64,000 nt of DNA from Haplosporangium gracile. Lineage: Eukaryota > Mortierellomycota > Mortierellomycetes > Mortierellales > Mortierellaceae. Where the stretch lies: the NCBI GenBank assembly GCA_015499985.1, contig JAAAUF010000036.1, positions 1 to 64,000 of the forward strand. Direction: 5' to 3'. Within the stretch, counting starts at the first letter, position 1. Each line of letters starts with the position of its first letter. Below, one piece after another: positions 42,921-54,892 of the stretch. A program made the position numbers and the translations under genes. The notes under the pieces are model-generated. The model was not told where the DNA came from and did no database searches. It was given only the letters and a program-made list of their open reading frames with translations.

Positions 42921-45900
42921 ATGCTACCACACGAGCTACTCGTCAAGATCTTTTACAACCTCGAACAACGACCCCAACACCGTCACTCGTCCACCACCTC
43001 CATCTCCTTCTCGTCTTCGCTCTCTCTCGATCGCACCGACATCCTCGCCTGCGCCCTCGTCTGCCAGGACTGTAAGTCCCCTCTTATCACTCACCTATTG
43101 GTTTTCAAAGAATGTGAAGAATGAAAAGACTTTAAGCCTCGGACCAAGCAAGAAAAGCTAACGTCTGTGTTTTTTTTGAATGTCCGGTTTCACCTTTATT
43201 TTGCCCTCTATCTCTCTCTCTTTTTCGGTTCTGTCTCTTTCTGTGAACGACGCAATAAAAATAATACATAGGGTACTACGCGGCTGTCGACACACTCTGG
43301 CGGGACGTGGACCTTCAGAGCGTCGAGTCGTTCATCCAGTTTGGCATGGTCCTTGATCCTACTTTCTCGTATATGGACTCATCCCCCAGGCTATGCGTTT
43401 ACCGACAGCAACAGCAACATGAATTGGATTGTCGTAACAGTGCCGGCGGTTATATTGACGAGGAGGAGGATGGTATAGATGAATGCATGGATCAAGAACG
43501 ACGACGACGACAACTGCTACTGCCCACCAATGGCTATAGCGAAGGCAACAACAACAGTAGCGGAGCTATAAATATCTTCAGGTGTTGTTCATTAACAGCA
43601 GCAACAACAGCAACAACACAGGCATCAATAACAGGAGCAGGAGCAGGAACAGGAACAGGAACAGGAACGGGAACGACGACGACGTTCTCAGCCTCGTCGT
43701 CTTTACTGTCCAGTTCGACATTATCAACAGCCTCGGCCTCGTCCTCTTCACCTTCGTCGGCTTCTTCATGCTACACCCTATCCTCACTGAGATGTCCATC
43801 TATTCCAGGTACACAAACACTTGTTGCTGACGCTTGTCCCTTTCGGAAAAAGGGGATGAACAACAAAAAAAATGCGGACAAACTAGAGAGAAAAAAGAGG
43901 AGGCGGGGGTAAGAAAGAGAGCACAGGAGCGTGTGTGCTCGACAAGGGGACAAGGGACAAGAGAGCAAGGAAGCTGCAACTACAAAGAGACAAACACAAA
44001 CACCACAAAGACAAGGACAAGGGCAAGGGCAGGGACATGGTTTGTTTATCTGCAAGTGTGGACTTTAGGAGACAGAGAGAGAGGACGGATGATCACCTCC
44101 TACCATCATCCACCACTTACTTAGATTATTGTCACCACTCTGCCAACAACAACAGCAACAACAAGAACAACAAAAAAAAACAACAACAACAAAACAACAA
44201 CAACAACAACAACAAGAGCAACAACAACAACAATCAACCGATCAATCGGTCATCAGTTATTTTCTTCAAAGAAGAGATCTCGATTGGAATGACACGATAT
44301 TTCCCATCGCACAGCACAAAAGGGAGGGAACGAGGGGAGAGAGCATCAACAGCAACAACAGACAACAAGAACAACAAGGATAGCAGTGGGTAGCGGGGAT
44401 AGAGCGATAAATAGAAATGTGTTCGAGAACTCGCTTCTTCCTTCCTTGTCGCTCAACCTCGGAAACACGGAAGCACTGGCGACTTTCTCCTTCAAAACTA
44501 AATATGCACATAGGAGAACAGAGTGTTCTTTTCTTCCGCTAAACACGGATGGAGACAACAATGAATAGCGGCATCCGCATGATTAACGGAGGAAAGAGAC
44601 GTCTCCCTTTCTATTTCTTCTTTTTTTTTTTTGTTGTCTGTTCTTGTCCTACCCCACACTTCGCATCCAAACCTTATTGGGGTCAAGGCGGGGAGATTTT
44701 AGTCCCGTCCTGCACATCAAGCGCAAAGGGGACACAATTCATGCTCGTCAGTCAAAGTGACAACAGAGCCGGACCTTCTTTCCTTCCTTCTCATCCGTGT
44801 TCATTCAACAAGAAGGAATAATAAGCACGCTAACGGAAAACCCCTTTCCTCCATCTCCGTGTTTGTTATTGTTTTAGACCAGATTGGATGTGCAGGAAAA
44901 GGATACATCAGGACGTTCTCGCTTGCAGGAACGACCGATTGCCAGGCGCCTCGACCATTTCCGCACCTCCCCTCATGTATCACGGACCGACACCTGAACG
45001 CCATCTCATCCTCACTGACCCACCTCACATCCATATCTCTGTCCCACTGCACCGCGCTCACTGACATAACCGTCATTCAACTCATCACCTCGTCCTCTCC
45101 CTACCTCAAAAGCATCGATCTGACTGAATGTAGACTTCTGACCAACTTGACGGTTCAAGTGATCGCACGCCTCTGCAGCCAACTTGAGGAACTCTCTTTG
45201 CAGGGCTGTGGACTCGTCACGGATGATGCGATCGAGGAGGTGGCGCTGCATTGCACTCGACTCCACAGTATCAACATCGGACAGTGTCAACGGGCAGGCG
45301 ACAAGTCTTTGGAGGCACTCCTTCGAGCCTCTGGTCAGATGACTCAACTGGACCCGTCGTCCAGAGTCAGGACCAGAAACGCACAGTTGACAAAATTGAG
45401 TGTAGCCGGCTGCCGAGGCATCACGTATTCAGGACTGTCGGCAATCACTGAGCGACTGAATGTTGCTGGGTCAACAGAACAGGAAGGATATCTACAATCC
45501 CAGCAGCGATCTTCACTCGTCTCCCTCGAGTTCACCTGTCCAGCTGTGAAGACTCCTACTTTCGAGAATGTGAGTGGGCTTTCAATGTTAATATCAACAA
45601 CACCAACATCTACAAGGACGCAGAGTCAGGCGAGTCGGTTCTTTCGCACCCTACCGGCGACTTTGGAAGAGATTTCGATTCACGATGCCTATACTCTGAG
45701 TCACAGTGACATTATTACCCTTGTTGACCAAGTCGGAATGGGCCTCAAGGTTTTGCGATTCGATCATGCGAATGCCATCAACTCGGAGACTCTGGGCCAC
45801 GTCCTTGCGGTCTGTCCTAACCTGACAGTTCTCTCGATCCCACGAGCAAGCCGTCTGGACGACTCAGGAGTGGTCCAACTGGTTGGAGCCAAGTGTGCCA

Positions 45901-47639
45901 GTTCGTTAGTGGAACTCGATCTGAGTGCCTGTCATTCTCTTACGGACGGCAGCTTAACTGCCTTGGCCAAGTGTACCCCAACATCGTCGAGGACTTCGGC
46001 GCTCCCTGAGAACGACAAAGGAAAAGGCATCCAGGAACAACCTGATCCCTGTCTGTTCCCCAACCTCCGACGACTAGATCTCTCCTACAACGACAAGATG
46101 ACGCTCGGCGGCATTATACCCTTGGTGATGTCTCTCAAGAACCTCTGTGCGCTTGATGTGTCATTTTGTGGCGATGGCGTGACAAGATCGTGGAGCTCGA
46201 CCCTGGAATCCTTACGACCGATTTTGAATCCGACTTCCTCTTCAGCCATGGACTCGGCTGGAATTGATGACCTTTTGGGTGGTGTTGTGATCGAAAGCGA
46301 CTATTCTGAGGACGAGGAATCTTCGAATTACTCTCAACAGCAGCAGTATACGACACGGCGGGAGCAGCAGTTGCAATTTTCTCCACACGTGGTGTCGTCG
46401 ACTGCAGTAACACCACCTCAGCAGTACGGACTGTCATCACAGAACTTGCAGCAGTTTATGAATGGCGTCGCCCCTCTGGTGAACCCTAGCCGGTTGAGCC
46501 TAGGAAGATATGTTGGACCGCTCTTGACCCGCGCAACCTCCTCCAACACTATCACCAATACCAACAATGGTATCGTTCTACAGCACCCACAACAATACCC
46601 AGGACAAGGAGGCACTAGTCTTAATCGATCATCCTTAGGAAACCGGCGCCGGTCATCCGGGTCGTCTGTGACGTCCTCCTCCTCAACCTCGTCCATCATG
46701 TCTTCATCTTCATCCGGATCATCATCGTCATCCATGATTTCCGACTGTCCTTCCACTTCGTCTTCCTCTTCTTCTTCCTCCTCGTCATCATTCTCTCAAG
46801 GGAAAAGCCCATCCGGGTCCGCCGGACCAAAGAGAAACACCCACTCGCGTCGACGGTCGTGTTCAAGGATCCTATTGGCAGATCGACTAGATGTCCTGGA
46901 AAACACGCCTAGACGAGTCGGGGTCGCAGCCAGTTTTCATCTCGAGTCTTGGTTCACGCCACAACACCAACTCCAACTCCAGCATTTGTTCCAGATCCAA
47001 TCGCAGCACCAACGTGATCTCCAGGAGATTCAGGCTGCCGCTGTTCAGGCAGCTCTGGGTAATCAGATGCTCAATCAACATAATGCTCATGCAAACAATG
47101 CGACAGGAGCGGCGGTGGCGAGCTCGCTTGCAAACTCGATGCCGTTTGCGGCGCTGTCGGCGGAGATGATGAATCATCCGGTCATGACGGCTATTCGAAT
47201 CGGAGCCGCAACTGTCGGAGGAATCAATAATGGTGGCGGCCCTCCTGCCAATGAGCATGACAATGGTGGCGTAGGAGGAAGTGTTGATGGTGGTGTTGCT
47301 CATGGTGCAATGCATGGCGCCGGCGTAAACAACACGATCTCTCAAAATCTTTTTGATTCTACTAACAACAACAACGAGACACCACCACAAGTGTACCACA
47401 GAAACCGTCGACTCAGTGTCACCGCAGGCGATGGTGCACCAGGACCAGGCGCAGGAGCGGGAGTAACAGGAGGAAGTAGGGCAGGAGGAGTTCGTCACCA
47501 CTACCGACACCATTACCAACATCCACAATATCAACCTCATCATCTTCGGAGCCCACTCTCGAGCGCCGCGATGGGTCATTGTGAAATTTCAGCGTGGGGT
47601 TTGATTAAACTGCGCGAGGAATGGGCCGCGGTTATCTGA
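42921..47639 (+). CDS. F-box/leucine-rich-repeat protein (GRR1/AMN1-like)
   Basis: Likely substrate receptor of an SCF ubiquitin ligase. Exons 42921-43071, 43272-43808 and 44878-47639 give 1149 residues; the introns are 200 bp and an unusually long 1069 bp. The F-box is at residues 1-70 (LPHELLVKIF, DILACALVCQDW split by intron 1, LWRDVDL), where Skp1 would bind. A Ser/Thr/Gly-rich linker with a GTGTGTGT-type run (coded by tandem GGAACA units) separates it from the leucine-rich repeats of the cysteine-containing type (about 245-540), with units like ITDRHLNAI, LKSIDLTECRLLT and LEELSLQGCGLVTDDAI. The C-terminal half is Ser-, Gln- and Gly-rich. Continuity across the long intron rests on frame and on IGCAGKGYIRTFSLAG, a typical start of the repeat domain. 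The target protein is unknown. Confidence 0.85.
43809..44877 (+). other. Long intron 2 of the F-box/LRR gene
   Basis: 1069 bp between a GTACAC donor and a TTTTAG acceptor, against mostly 50-350 bp for other introns here. It contains an AAC/CAA microsatellite and no recognisable coding sequence. A small missed exon cannot be excluded. Confidence 0.6.
44144..44233. repeat. AAC/CAA microsatellite
   Basis: Imperfect CAA-type trinucleotide repeat of about 90 bp inside intron 2 of the F-box/LRR gene. Confidence 0.85.
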
Positions 47640-50311
47640 GGACATACCTCTACCCCTTCCTTTTTTTCTGTTCCTTTCTTCTTTCTCTCTCTTTAATGGT
47701 AGTACCAAAACCATTATTTTTTTTTTTGTAGATTACTCGTGTGTTTATGTACAGGACATATTTTCGAGATACCAATCGAATAAAAAAATATATACCAAAA
47801 AAAAAAGAACAATATGCGCACGTTTTATATTTGTGATTCGTGAGGGTAGGGTATGAATAGAACTAGCTGTCGGGACTATGGATAAACATACCAACAATTT
47901 GGTGGAGTGTCTGATATATCCGATCGGCATTGCCTCTGTCTTTGTATCTCTCCTCTCGCTTTATCTTGCTTGTGCATCTGTGAGAAGGATGGAAGAGAAT
48001 AGGTGTCGATGACATGGTTAACACCAGATTTGGACAACAAAAAATAGTCTCAAGAAAGTTCGAACACAGGCACCACACGTGGGGATCGTAACTCTTTGAA
48101 AGGCGTGTGTTGGAAAGTTGAAAAAAGAGCTCGTCTTTCTTTTTCATTTTTTTTTTCCTGCATGAGCACAACAAGGGCACGGCGTTCCTGTACATAACTT
48201 CCTCGCAAGAGTACTATTTGCTCATCGTACTTTCTTGTTCGCTCAAATTGGTCTGTTGAGAGAATGAATGGTCGAGAGCAAGAAACAGGAACATAATACG
48301 GAGAGGGAGAGAGGAAGAAGAAGATCAATTGGACCATGGACTGGCATGGCATGCAGTGGAATGTCATTCCTATAGGCTCGTCATGAGCAGCAACGGTCAA
48401 AAAAAAAACAAAAAAAACCACAGAAGTGAAAACTTATACAAGAAAGTAGGTTATGACAAGGTGCGCGTTGACAGAAATACAAAGAAAGTTCATTATTGTT
48501 TTTTTTTTGTTGTTACTCTATGATGTTTGTTTTTATGGGATGGCGAGAATAAAAAAAGAGATGGCTGTTCTCTCGACCAAGAGTTACTACAGGAAGAAGG
48601 AGAGGAGGAGTAAGGTGGTAGAAAACACACCAGGCTCTCTCTCCCTCTCTTTCTGTCTCTATCTTTCGACCTTTCTTCCTTCTTCCACCCTCGTGGGCAT
48701 GGTGTTTGAGCGATGATAGGATTGAAGAGAAGTTGCCCGCCAAAAGGACTTTTTTTGTTTTTTTTCGTAATGAATCTTTTTTGGGGACGTTGGGCGCTGA
48801 GTAAATCGATCTAAATAGTTTGTTTGTTGTTGTGTGGTCAACGTGCGTGCGTGCACACTTTGAAATAGAAAGATGGGATTCTTCGTGTTGGAACAGATGA
48901 AGAAAGGAAGGTATGAGCGAAGGAGGTGGGAGAAAAAGATGTTCCCTTTCCCGTTTTTTTCGACAACCAGGCTCGTCATATCAGGAAAGAAGAAGGGGTT
49001 GGCGTTGTTTGTGCGTCTCTGGCGGGATCTGGGTTGATCGTTTCTGTGCTTGAGCGAGTTTCTTTTTCCGCATGCATGCAGATAGCAAGAAGCAATAGAC
49101 TGCTCCAAAGCGAAGAAAAGTCCCTCTGACGGGAAGCAAAGAGGGGTTACCTTGTATTTTAGTGCCTCCGCTGAGCGAAGAAAAAAAATAAGCATTGAAG
49201 TAAAGGTTAGGTGCTGTCGGCCAATCAACAGCCAGAGCCTGGACATCTGGACAAGGGAAAGGGGTCCCACACGAACCATGTTCTTCCTTCTCATTTCTGT
49301 CATTCTGTCGTCGTCTGTCGTTGTCTGCCATCGTCTGTTTGAGAGCCGACTTTTTCTCTTCTTTCTTCTTTGACGGGGATGAAATAGGGTCGATTTGATT
49401 GAGCCCTTGTTCTTTTCTACATTTTGTTTTTCCCGCAGTAAACCCCTGGGAGTCGCGTCTGCTCTGTCAAAGTCCTCGGTATTCATTCAATGGCCATTCA
49501 AAATGGAAATCCTTGGTAATACACACACTTTGTAAGTGTCTCTTCCCGGGTGAGCTCTGATTTGCTGGCAGGCTCACTCGAACATCCCTGGCCTGACCCT
49601 ATCAGGGCATTTATCGAGGGAGCATGCCCTTGGACTGGGCCTAGGATTGCGGCACAAGGGAATGGTTCTGTATCTCCATTGGCTAAGAATGGCTAGTTTT
49701 TTTTGTTGCTCCTATCTTCCTCTACTCTTTTAGTAGTATTTGTCTGCCATTATCCCCATGTGCACTCTTATTCAATCAAATAAACCAGCAAAAAACTGCT
49801 CTCACTGCAGGTGAAAGAAGACAAAGGTACTCTCTCTCCTCCTCTTACTCTTGCCGTAGACACGTTCCTCCCTTCGTTGGGCCTCGCTTTCTCTCTCTTT
49901 TACTATTTGCTCAACTCCAGTCTCCACTTCCACTTCATAGAATACACCACACCCATGAGAAACAGAAGCAATTGCGCATTCCTTTGATCTTGACCCTTCC
50001 CCCACTGCTGTTTGTTGACTTTCTATCGTTGTCTCTCTTCTCTCCATGGGATAAAACAAACAAACTGAAAGGGTTGCATTATCTTGCCCTCACCAAAGTC
50101 AGCCAGCCTATAGGCATCATCGAAGAGCTCTCTTTTTTGTTCTTTAGCGACAGCCCCTCCTCCTTCCCGACTATAAAGACAATCCCATCCCCCCGGCCTT
50201 TTCTTTTTTTTCTCCTTACTTTGATTCCTTAGTCCAACAACTCCTCATACCCAAAACCAAATAACTCCATCCTTTTTTGCCCCGCCTTCCCACTCCTTCT
50301 CGTTTACAACA
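47640..50311. other. 2.7 kb intergenic region before alkaline phosphatase
   Basis: No convincing gene. Low-complexity purine and pyrimidine stretches alternate (for example about 48570-48700). Possible phosphate-type bHLH sites are CACGTG at 48076-48081 and CACGTT at 49861-49866. A TATA box lies near the downstream gene. Confidence 0.4.
50172..50177 (+). promoter_or_regulatory. TATA box of alkaline phosphatase
   Basis: TATAAA 140 bp upstream of the alkaline phosphatase start, followed by a pyrimidine-rich leader. The spacing is plausible for a short 5' UTR. Confidence 0.5.
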
Positions 50312-52755
50312 ATGGTCAAGGCTATCTCCTTCGCCCTTCTCTCTCTCGCAACCGCCATCTCGGCCGTTGCTGCCCTTGATCCTGCTGGTCAGTTCAAGCG
50401 CCTCGGTGCCTGCCCCACCCTCGGATGTGTCTTCCCCCCAGACAAGTAAGTAATCTTCTATATCTTATTTTCCTTTCAATTTACCATCCACCCTCGCATC
50501 CTTCCATTTTTTCTTTCCCTCGAGCACCATTGCAAGAACATTTGACCTCTTTAACTGGCAATTTACTCTTTTGAACAACGGCCCGAAATCCGACTTTTCT
50601 CGCCTCCTCCATTCATGCAACGACAACATACTCTTAACAATCCCTGGTGACAATGGCTCTCGTTGATGGGCCATTGGCTCTAGCCCTTCTTCGCACATAC
50701 TTCACATACACTACCTGCCCGGCCGTTTCTTCACCTTCTAGCTTTTTATGCACCAATTTGTACCTCAACGCTCATATCCGTGCACAAGAGCCAACACATG
50801 TTTAACACAAGGAAAACAATCGAAATTGGGAAAACACAATTCACTAACGGCTCGATTGTTTATTCTCTGCTCACTTCTCCCTTTTTAGCGCTGAGTTCCT
50901 TGCTGGTTCCCACTTCGATGTCCGTGTCGAGGTCCACGCCGAGGATGATACCAAGCCCAACACCAACTACTCCTTGACCATCGAGAAGCTCAAGGGTAGC
51001 CAGAAGGAGAACAAGCACGGCAACAAGTCCAAGGCTGTTGACTTCTCCAAGTGGTCCAAGATCAAGGCCAGCGCCCAGGAGTCCTGGGACTTTACCTACA
51101 CCAAGGATGCCGCCGCCTACTGGAAGGTCCAGGACGGTGACAAGTCTGCCCTCACCAACGTCCACGTCGCCTCGACCGCCTGGCGCAAGGTCCAGATCAA
51201 CGAGCCCGGTACCTACAAGGTCATCCTCAAGTACAACAACGGCAAGAAGACCGAGGCCATCTGGACCGTCAACCCCACCCACAAGCGCAAGGCCAAGAAC
51301 GTCATCCTCTTCATTGGTGATGGTATGACCACCGCCATGATCACCGCTGCCCGTTTGATCTCCAAGCCCCACACCAGCGGAAAGTACACCAAGCACATGC
51401 ACATGGACCAGTTCCCCGTCCTCGGTCACGTCATGACTCACTCCTTGGACTCCTTGATTACCGACTCTGCCAACTCGGCCTCTGCCTACAACACTGGTCA
51501 CAAGTCATCTGCCGGTGCCTTGGGTGTCTACCCCGATTCGTCCACCTCGCCCTTCGATGACCCCAAGCAGGAGCTCATCTCCGAGTTGCTGCGCCGCCGC
51601 TCCAAGAAGAACGGTGGTGCCGGAGGTGTCGGTATCGTCACCACCGCTGAGGTCCAGGATGCCACCCCCGCTGCCGTCTACGCCCACACCCGTAACCGTG
51701 ACGAGAAGGCCACCATTGTCGACCAGATGATCCACGGTGCTAACCCCGTCGTCGCCGATGTCCTCCTCGGAGGTGGTGGAAAGTACTTCCACTCCAAGAC
51801 CGGAGGCAAGTCCCTCAACGGTACCGACTACTATGCTGCCTACTCCAAGGAGCGCGGTTACAAGGTCGTTAACGACCGTGATGCCCTCTTGAAGTACAAG
51901 GGCAAGGACCCTCTCCTCGGAATCTTCCACTCTAGCAACATGGATGTCTGGCTGGACCGCAACGTCTACAAGGAGAACGTTAAGCTGACCGCCTCCGACC
52001 CCACCGGTACCGGTCTCCCCGCCCTCAACCAGCCCAACTTGGACGAGATGGTCCTCAAGGGTCTTGAGGTCTTGGATAAGCGCCACCGCAAGGAGGGTTG
52101 GTTCCTTATGGCCGAGGCCGCCTCCGTCGACAAGATGATGCACCCTCTCGACTACGACCGCGCCCTTGCTGATCTCTTGGAGTTGGACAAGACCATCGGC
52201 AAGACCAAGGAGTGGCTCAAGCGCAACAAGCTCGATAAGGACACCTTGATCCTCGTCACCGCTGACCACGCCCACTCGTTCGATGTCTACGGCTCTGTCG
52301 ATACCCAGTACTTCAACTCGTTCTCCGACTCTGAGGAACTCGAGAAGAAGAACTCTATCGGTACCTATGAGAACTCTGGCTGGCCCTCGTACGTCGATGC
52401 CAACGGTGATGGCTTCCCTGACTCCTGGGATGTCCGCTATACTTTGGCTGCCGGCACTGCTGCCTTCCCCACCCACCGTGAAGACTTCCAGGTCAGCATC
52501 AACGGTTCCCGTGTCCCTGCCGTTGCCACCACCAACTCCCACCACCACTACAAGGTCTATGAGGCCAACGCCGCCTCTGACCCCCACGGAATCAACAAGG
52601 GCTCGACCTTGGGAACAACCGAGTCCGTCGGTGTCCACTCCCTTCAGGATGTCCCCGTCTTTGCCTCCGGTCCCGGTGCCAGCCTCTTTGCCGGCATCCA
52701 GGACAACACCGAGATCTTCCACAAGATCGCCGAGGTCTTGGGTCTTGGAAACTAA
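50312..52755 (+). CDS. Secreted alkaline phosphatase
   Basis: Zinc/magnesium phosphomonoesterase that releases inorganic phosphate from organic esters, predicted to act at the cell surface or outside. Exons 50312-50445 and 50889-52755 (intron 443 bp) give 666 residues. Residues 1-21 are a clear signal peptide (VKAISFALLSLATAISAVAA). Residues about 45-150 look like an extra beta-rich domain before the catalytic core. The core shows VILFIGDGM with a metal-binding Asp, the nucleophile segment TDSANSASA, MAEAASVDKMMH with Glu, Asp and His metal ligands, TADHAH, and HSLQDVPVFASGPG with the last metal-binding His. All active-site residues are therefore present. Codon use is extremely C-ending, as in highly expressed genes, and creates long false frames on the other strand. 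No membrane anchor is seen. Confidence 0.94.
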
Positions 52756-53647
52756 ACTGCTTCTCTTTATCTTTTTTTTCTTGTAATGTTAATAAGAATC
52801 GAGCACCTCACATACCTTCCTCACATATACCACCAGTACACACACACACAACTCATACAACAGGTCAAGTAGAACAGGATGACCTTATACAAAGCGTAGA
52901 ATATCGCTGCATCCTTCTTCAAACTGTGAAAATAAAATAATAATGCAAAAAAACCCCCATTGCGACTTCACTTTTTGATACAGTATCATATTTGGCTTCG
53001 CGTTTGCCGTGAGACACCTCCGATGTCAACGTGTTCATTACCGAGGTGAGCAAGGCTGATAGAGCAGAGGCGATCAAAATTCAAAAGTCTTAGATTTTTT
53101 TTTTTTTTTTTGGTCTTTCCGTAAGGTTCGGCTTGAAGATGACGGGTCAAACGGAAAAAAGAAAAACAAGAAGGGTGATCACCCTGGATCGTCCTGCCCA
53201 ATCGGTCATGTTAAAAAAAATTTGCAGAAGTCAAGCTTGGACAGCGACGTTCAAGGTCAAGTCCCGAGCCCAATTGCAAGTCTACAATTATTGTACGTTC
53301 GTTTCCTTGCATTGTTCTTGTTTCTTGACAATGATTTGAGGGGTTAACGCAGAGTGGTGCCCAAGGATACCACTTTGATGAATGAGGGTCGGTCGTTTGT
53401 TGCTCGTTTTTGTAGACGAGACCTCATAACTTCCTCGCGGGAAATCATGCTTCTTCTTTGGAAGAACGTAGGTCAACTGCCAAACCACTCATATCCATTC
53501 GTTTCCTCGTTTTCCTTCGAAATTCACAAATGAGATCTCGTTGCGAAAAGAAAAAATATATGCAAATGCTGAGGTTTGTTGTCGTTTATTATTGTGTCGG
53601 CTGAAGCAGGCCCTGCTCTTTGTCCTTTCCGGGAAGATCCCTGATGA
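52756..53647. other. Convergent intergenic region
   Basis: 3' sequences of alkaline phosphatase (plus) and the small mitochondrial gene (minus). Includes CA-rich and T-run stretches. No gene seen. Confidence 0.4.
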
Positions 53648-54196
53648 TCACACAAACTCGCCTCGACCTCCCAAGGGATGCTGGACTCGTTGCGCCTTGA
53701 GTGTCGAAATCTCATCCTCCAGATCCTTGAGTCTCCGGTTCGACGAGATCTTGTATTCCTCCAAAGCCAGGTGGTGATAGGCCAAATGCAACAGCAACGT
53801 CGCAGCGGTCGAGTAGATGATGATGTTCAACACGGGTCCTCCGTATCTATCGAATGCCGAGCCGCCACTTGCGTAGGATCGGAACCTCCGTGATGCTGCT
53901 TCTGAGGTTGAGGTTGAGGAAGCGGCGGCTAAGGAGGAAGAGGATTGGACAAAGTTGGCGGCGGAAGGGCTATTCCCGATATCCATGGGGATCGGGCGTG
54001 GAACTCGGGTAGGTTCTGGTACGGGTGTTTGGTTGGCCGTAGTGGGTTTTGAAGATGAGAAGGTGCGGCGGACGAAGGTGGTTCTTGTTGTTGATGCGGT
54101 AGGTGTGGATGTTGGTGTTGTCCTGAGAGCCTGGGACATGACTTGACTTGTCCGTGCTGATGCCCTGAATGAGTTAATTCCTGTCCGTGCGAACAT
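53648..54196 (-). CDS. Small single-pass mitochondrial membrane protein (INA17-like?)
   Basis: Intronless frame of 182 residues. The first 50 residues (MFARTGINSFRASARTSQ onward) are rich in Arg, Ser and Thr with almost no acidic residues, a strong mitochondrial presequence. A Ser-rich spacer follows, then AFDRYGGPVLNIIIYSTAA, a hydrophobic segment (about 122-142) that should span a membrane. A short coiled-coil-like helix (RRLKDLEDEISTLKAQR) ends the protein. The order presequence, (R/Y)(Y/F)GGP motif, one membrane helix and coiled coil resembles the inner-membrane assembly factor Ina17, which helps build ATP synthase; this is a weak match from memory. It is divergent from mitochondrial acyl carrier protein, which fits a mitochondrial role. 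Confidence 0.65.
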   Translation of the reverse strand: MFARTGINSFRASARTSQVMSQALRTTPTSTPTASTTRTTFVRRTFSSSKPTTANQTPVPEPTRVPRPIPMDIGNSPSAANFVQSSSSLAAASSTSTSEAASRRFRSYASGGSAFDRYGGPVLNIIIYSTAATLLLHLAYHHLALEEYKISSNRRLKDLEDEISTLKAQRVQHPLGGRGEFV

Positions 54197-54892
54197 GATG
54201 TATGTTGCCTCCCGCTGGGTTATGAGTGAGTTAGTGATGAAGTGGGTGAGAGAAAAAGACGAATCAGTTTAACTTTTGGGGCGGGCGTTCATCTGCTAAC
54301 AGTCACTTTGACAAGTGACAACAGTTTTTGGTGATTTTTTTTTTATTGCCACCAACTTCTGGCAGCCTTGCTTGGGACTTAATAAAGAACGCTTCTTCCT
54401 GGCTGCACACTTTCACAACTTATGAACGCAAGATTTGCATCAACAAAGTGCTTGGAACCGTGCTTGTCTGAAAAGTTAAAAAGAGAGTTATCTGCACGAC
54501 AGAAGGGCCTATTGAGCGATCTGGGACCGCGCGAGCTCAACACCTTGTGCCTCAGATCAGGATCTGCACCTCTTGCATAGCCTTTTACATACACCAATGG
54601 GTAGCTATGGGCGAAGATCAGAAGCGGTACCGTGCTGATCCGAAATGAAGTTGCTATCCAGTGTACCCTGTTCCTTTTTTTTTCCCGTTCCTGGCGGGGG
54701 TAAAGAACAAATTTCCTTTTTCATCGCAAATGCTTCCAGCCGCCTGAAAAAAGAAGTGACGTCACTGTTTTTCGCTCTGAGCGAGCATTTTCAGCATCAA
54801 CCTTTCCCGTTGTTGATCCGCCTCTCCATACTCCCACTCCTCTCTACTCCCGCCAACCTTCACCAACTCCACCCAACAACCCACATCCAACC
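54197..54892. other. Bidirectional promoter region of two mitochondrial genes
   Basis: 696 bp between the start codons of the small membrane protein (minus) and acyl carrier protein (plus). Contains a perfect CRE palindrome and a CT-rich leader before the acyl carrier protein start. No gene seen. Confidence 0.5.
54755..54766. promoter_or_regulatory. CRE palindrome (AGTGACGTCACT)
   Basis: A 12-bp perfect palindrome containing the full TGACGTCA cAMP-response/ATF-CREB site, about 130 bp upstream of the acyl carrier protein start. The site is a known bZIP target; its use here is inferred. Confidence 0.55.

Noticed and set aside
51505..52722. 405-codon frame antisense to alkaline phosphatase
   Set aside because: Produced by the strong C-ending codon bias of the phosphatase; composition is Gly/Val/Leu-rich with no motif.
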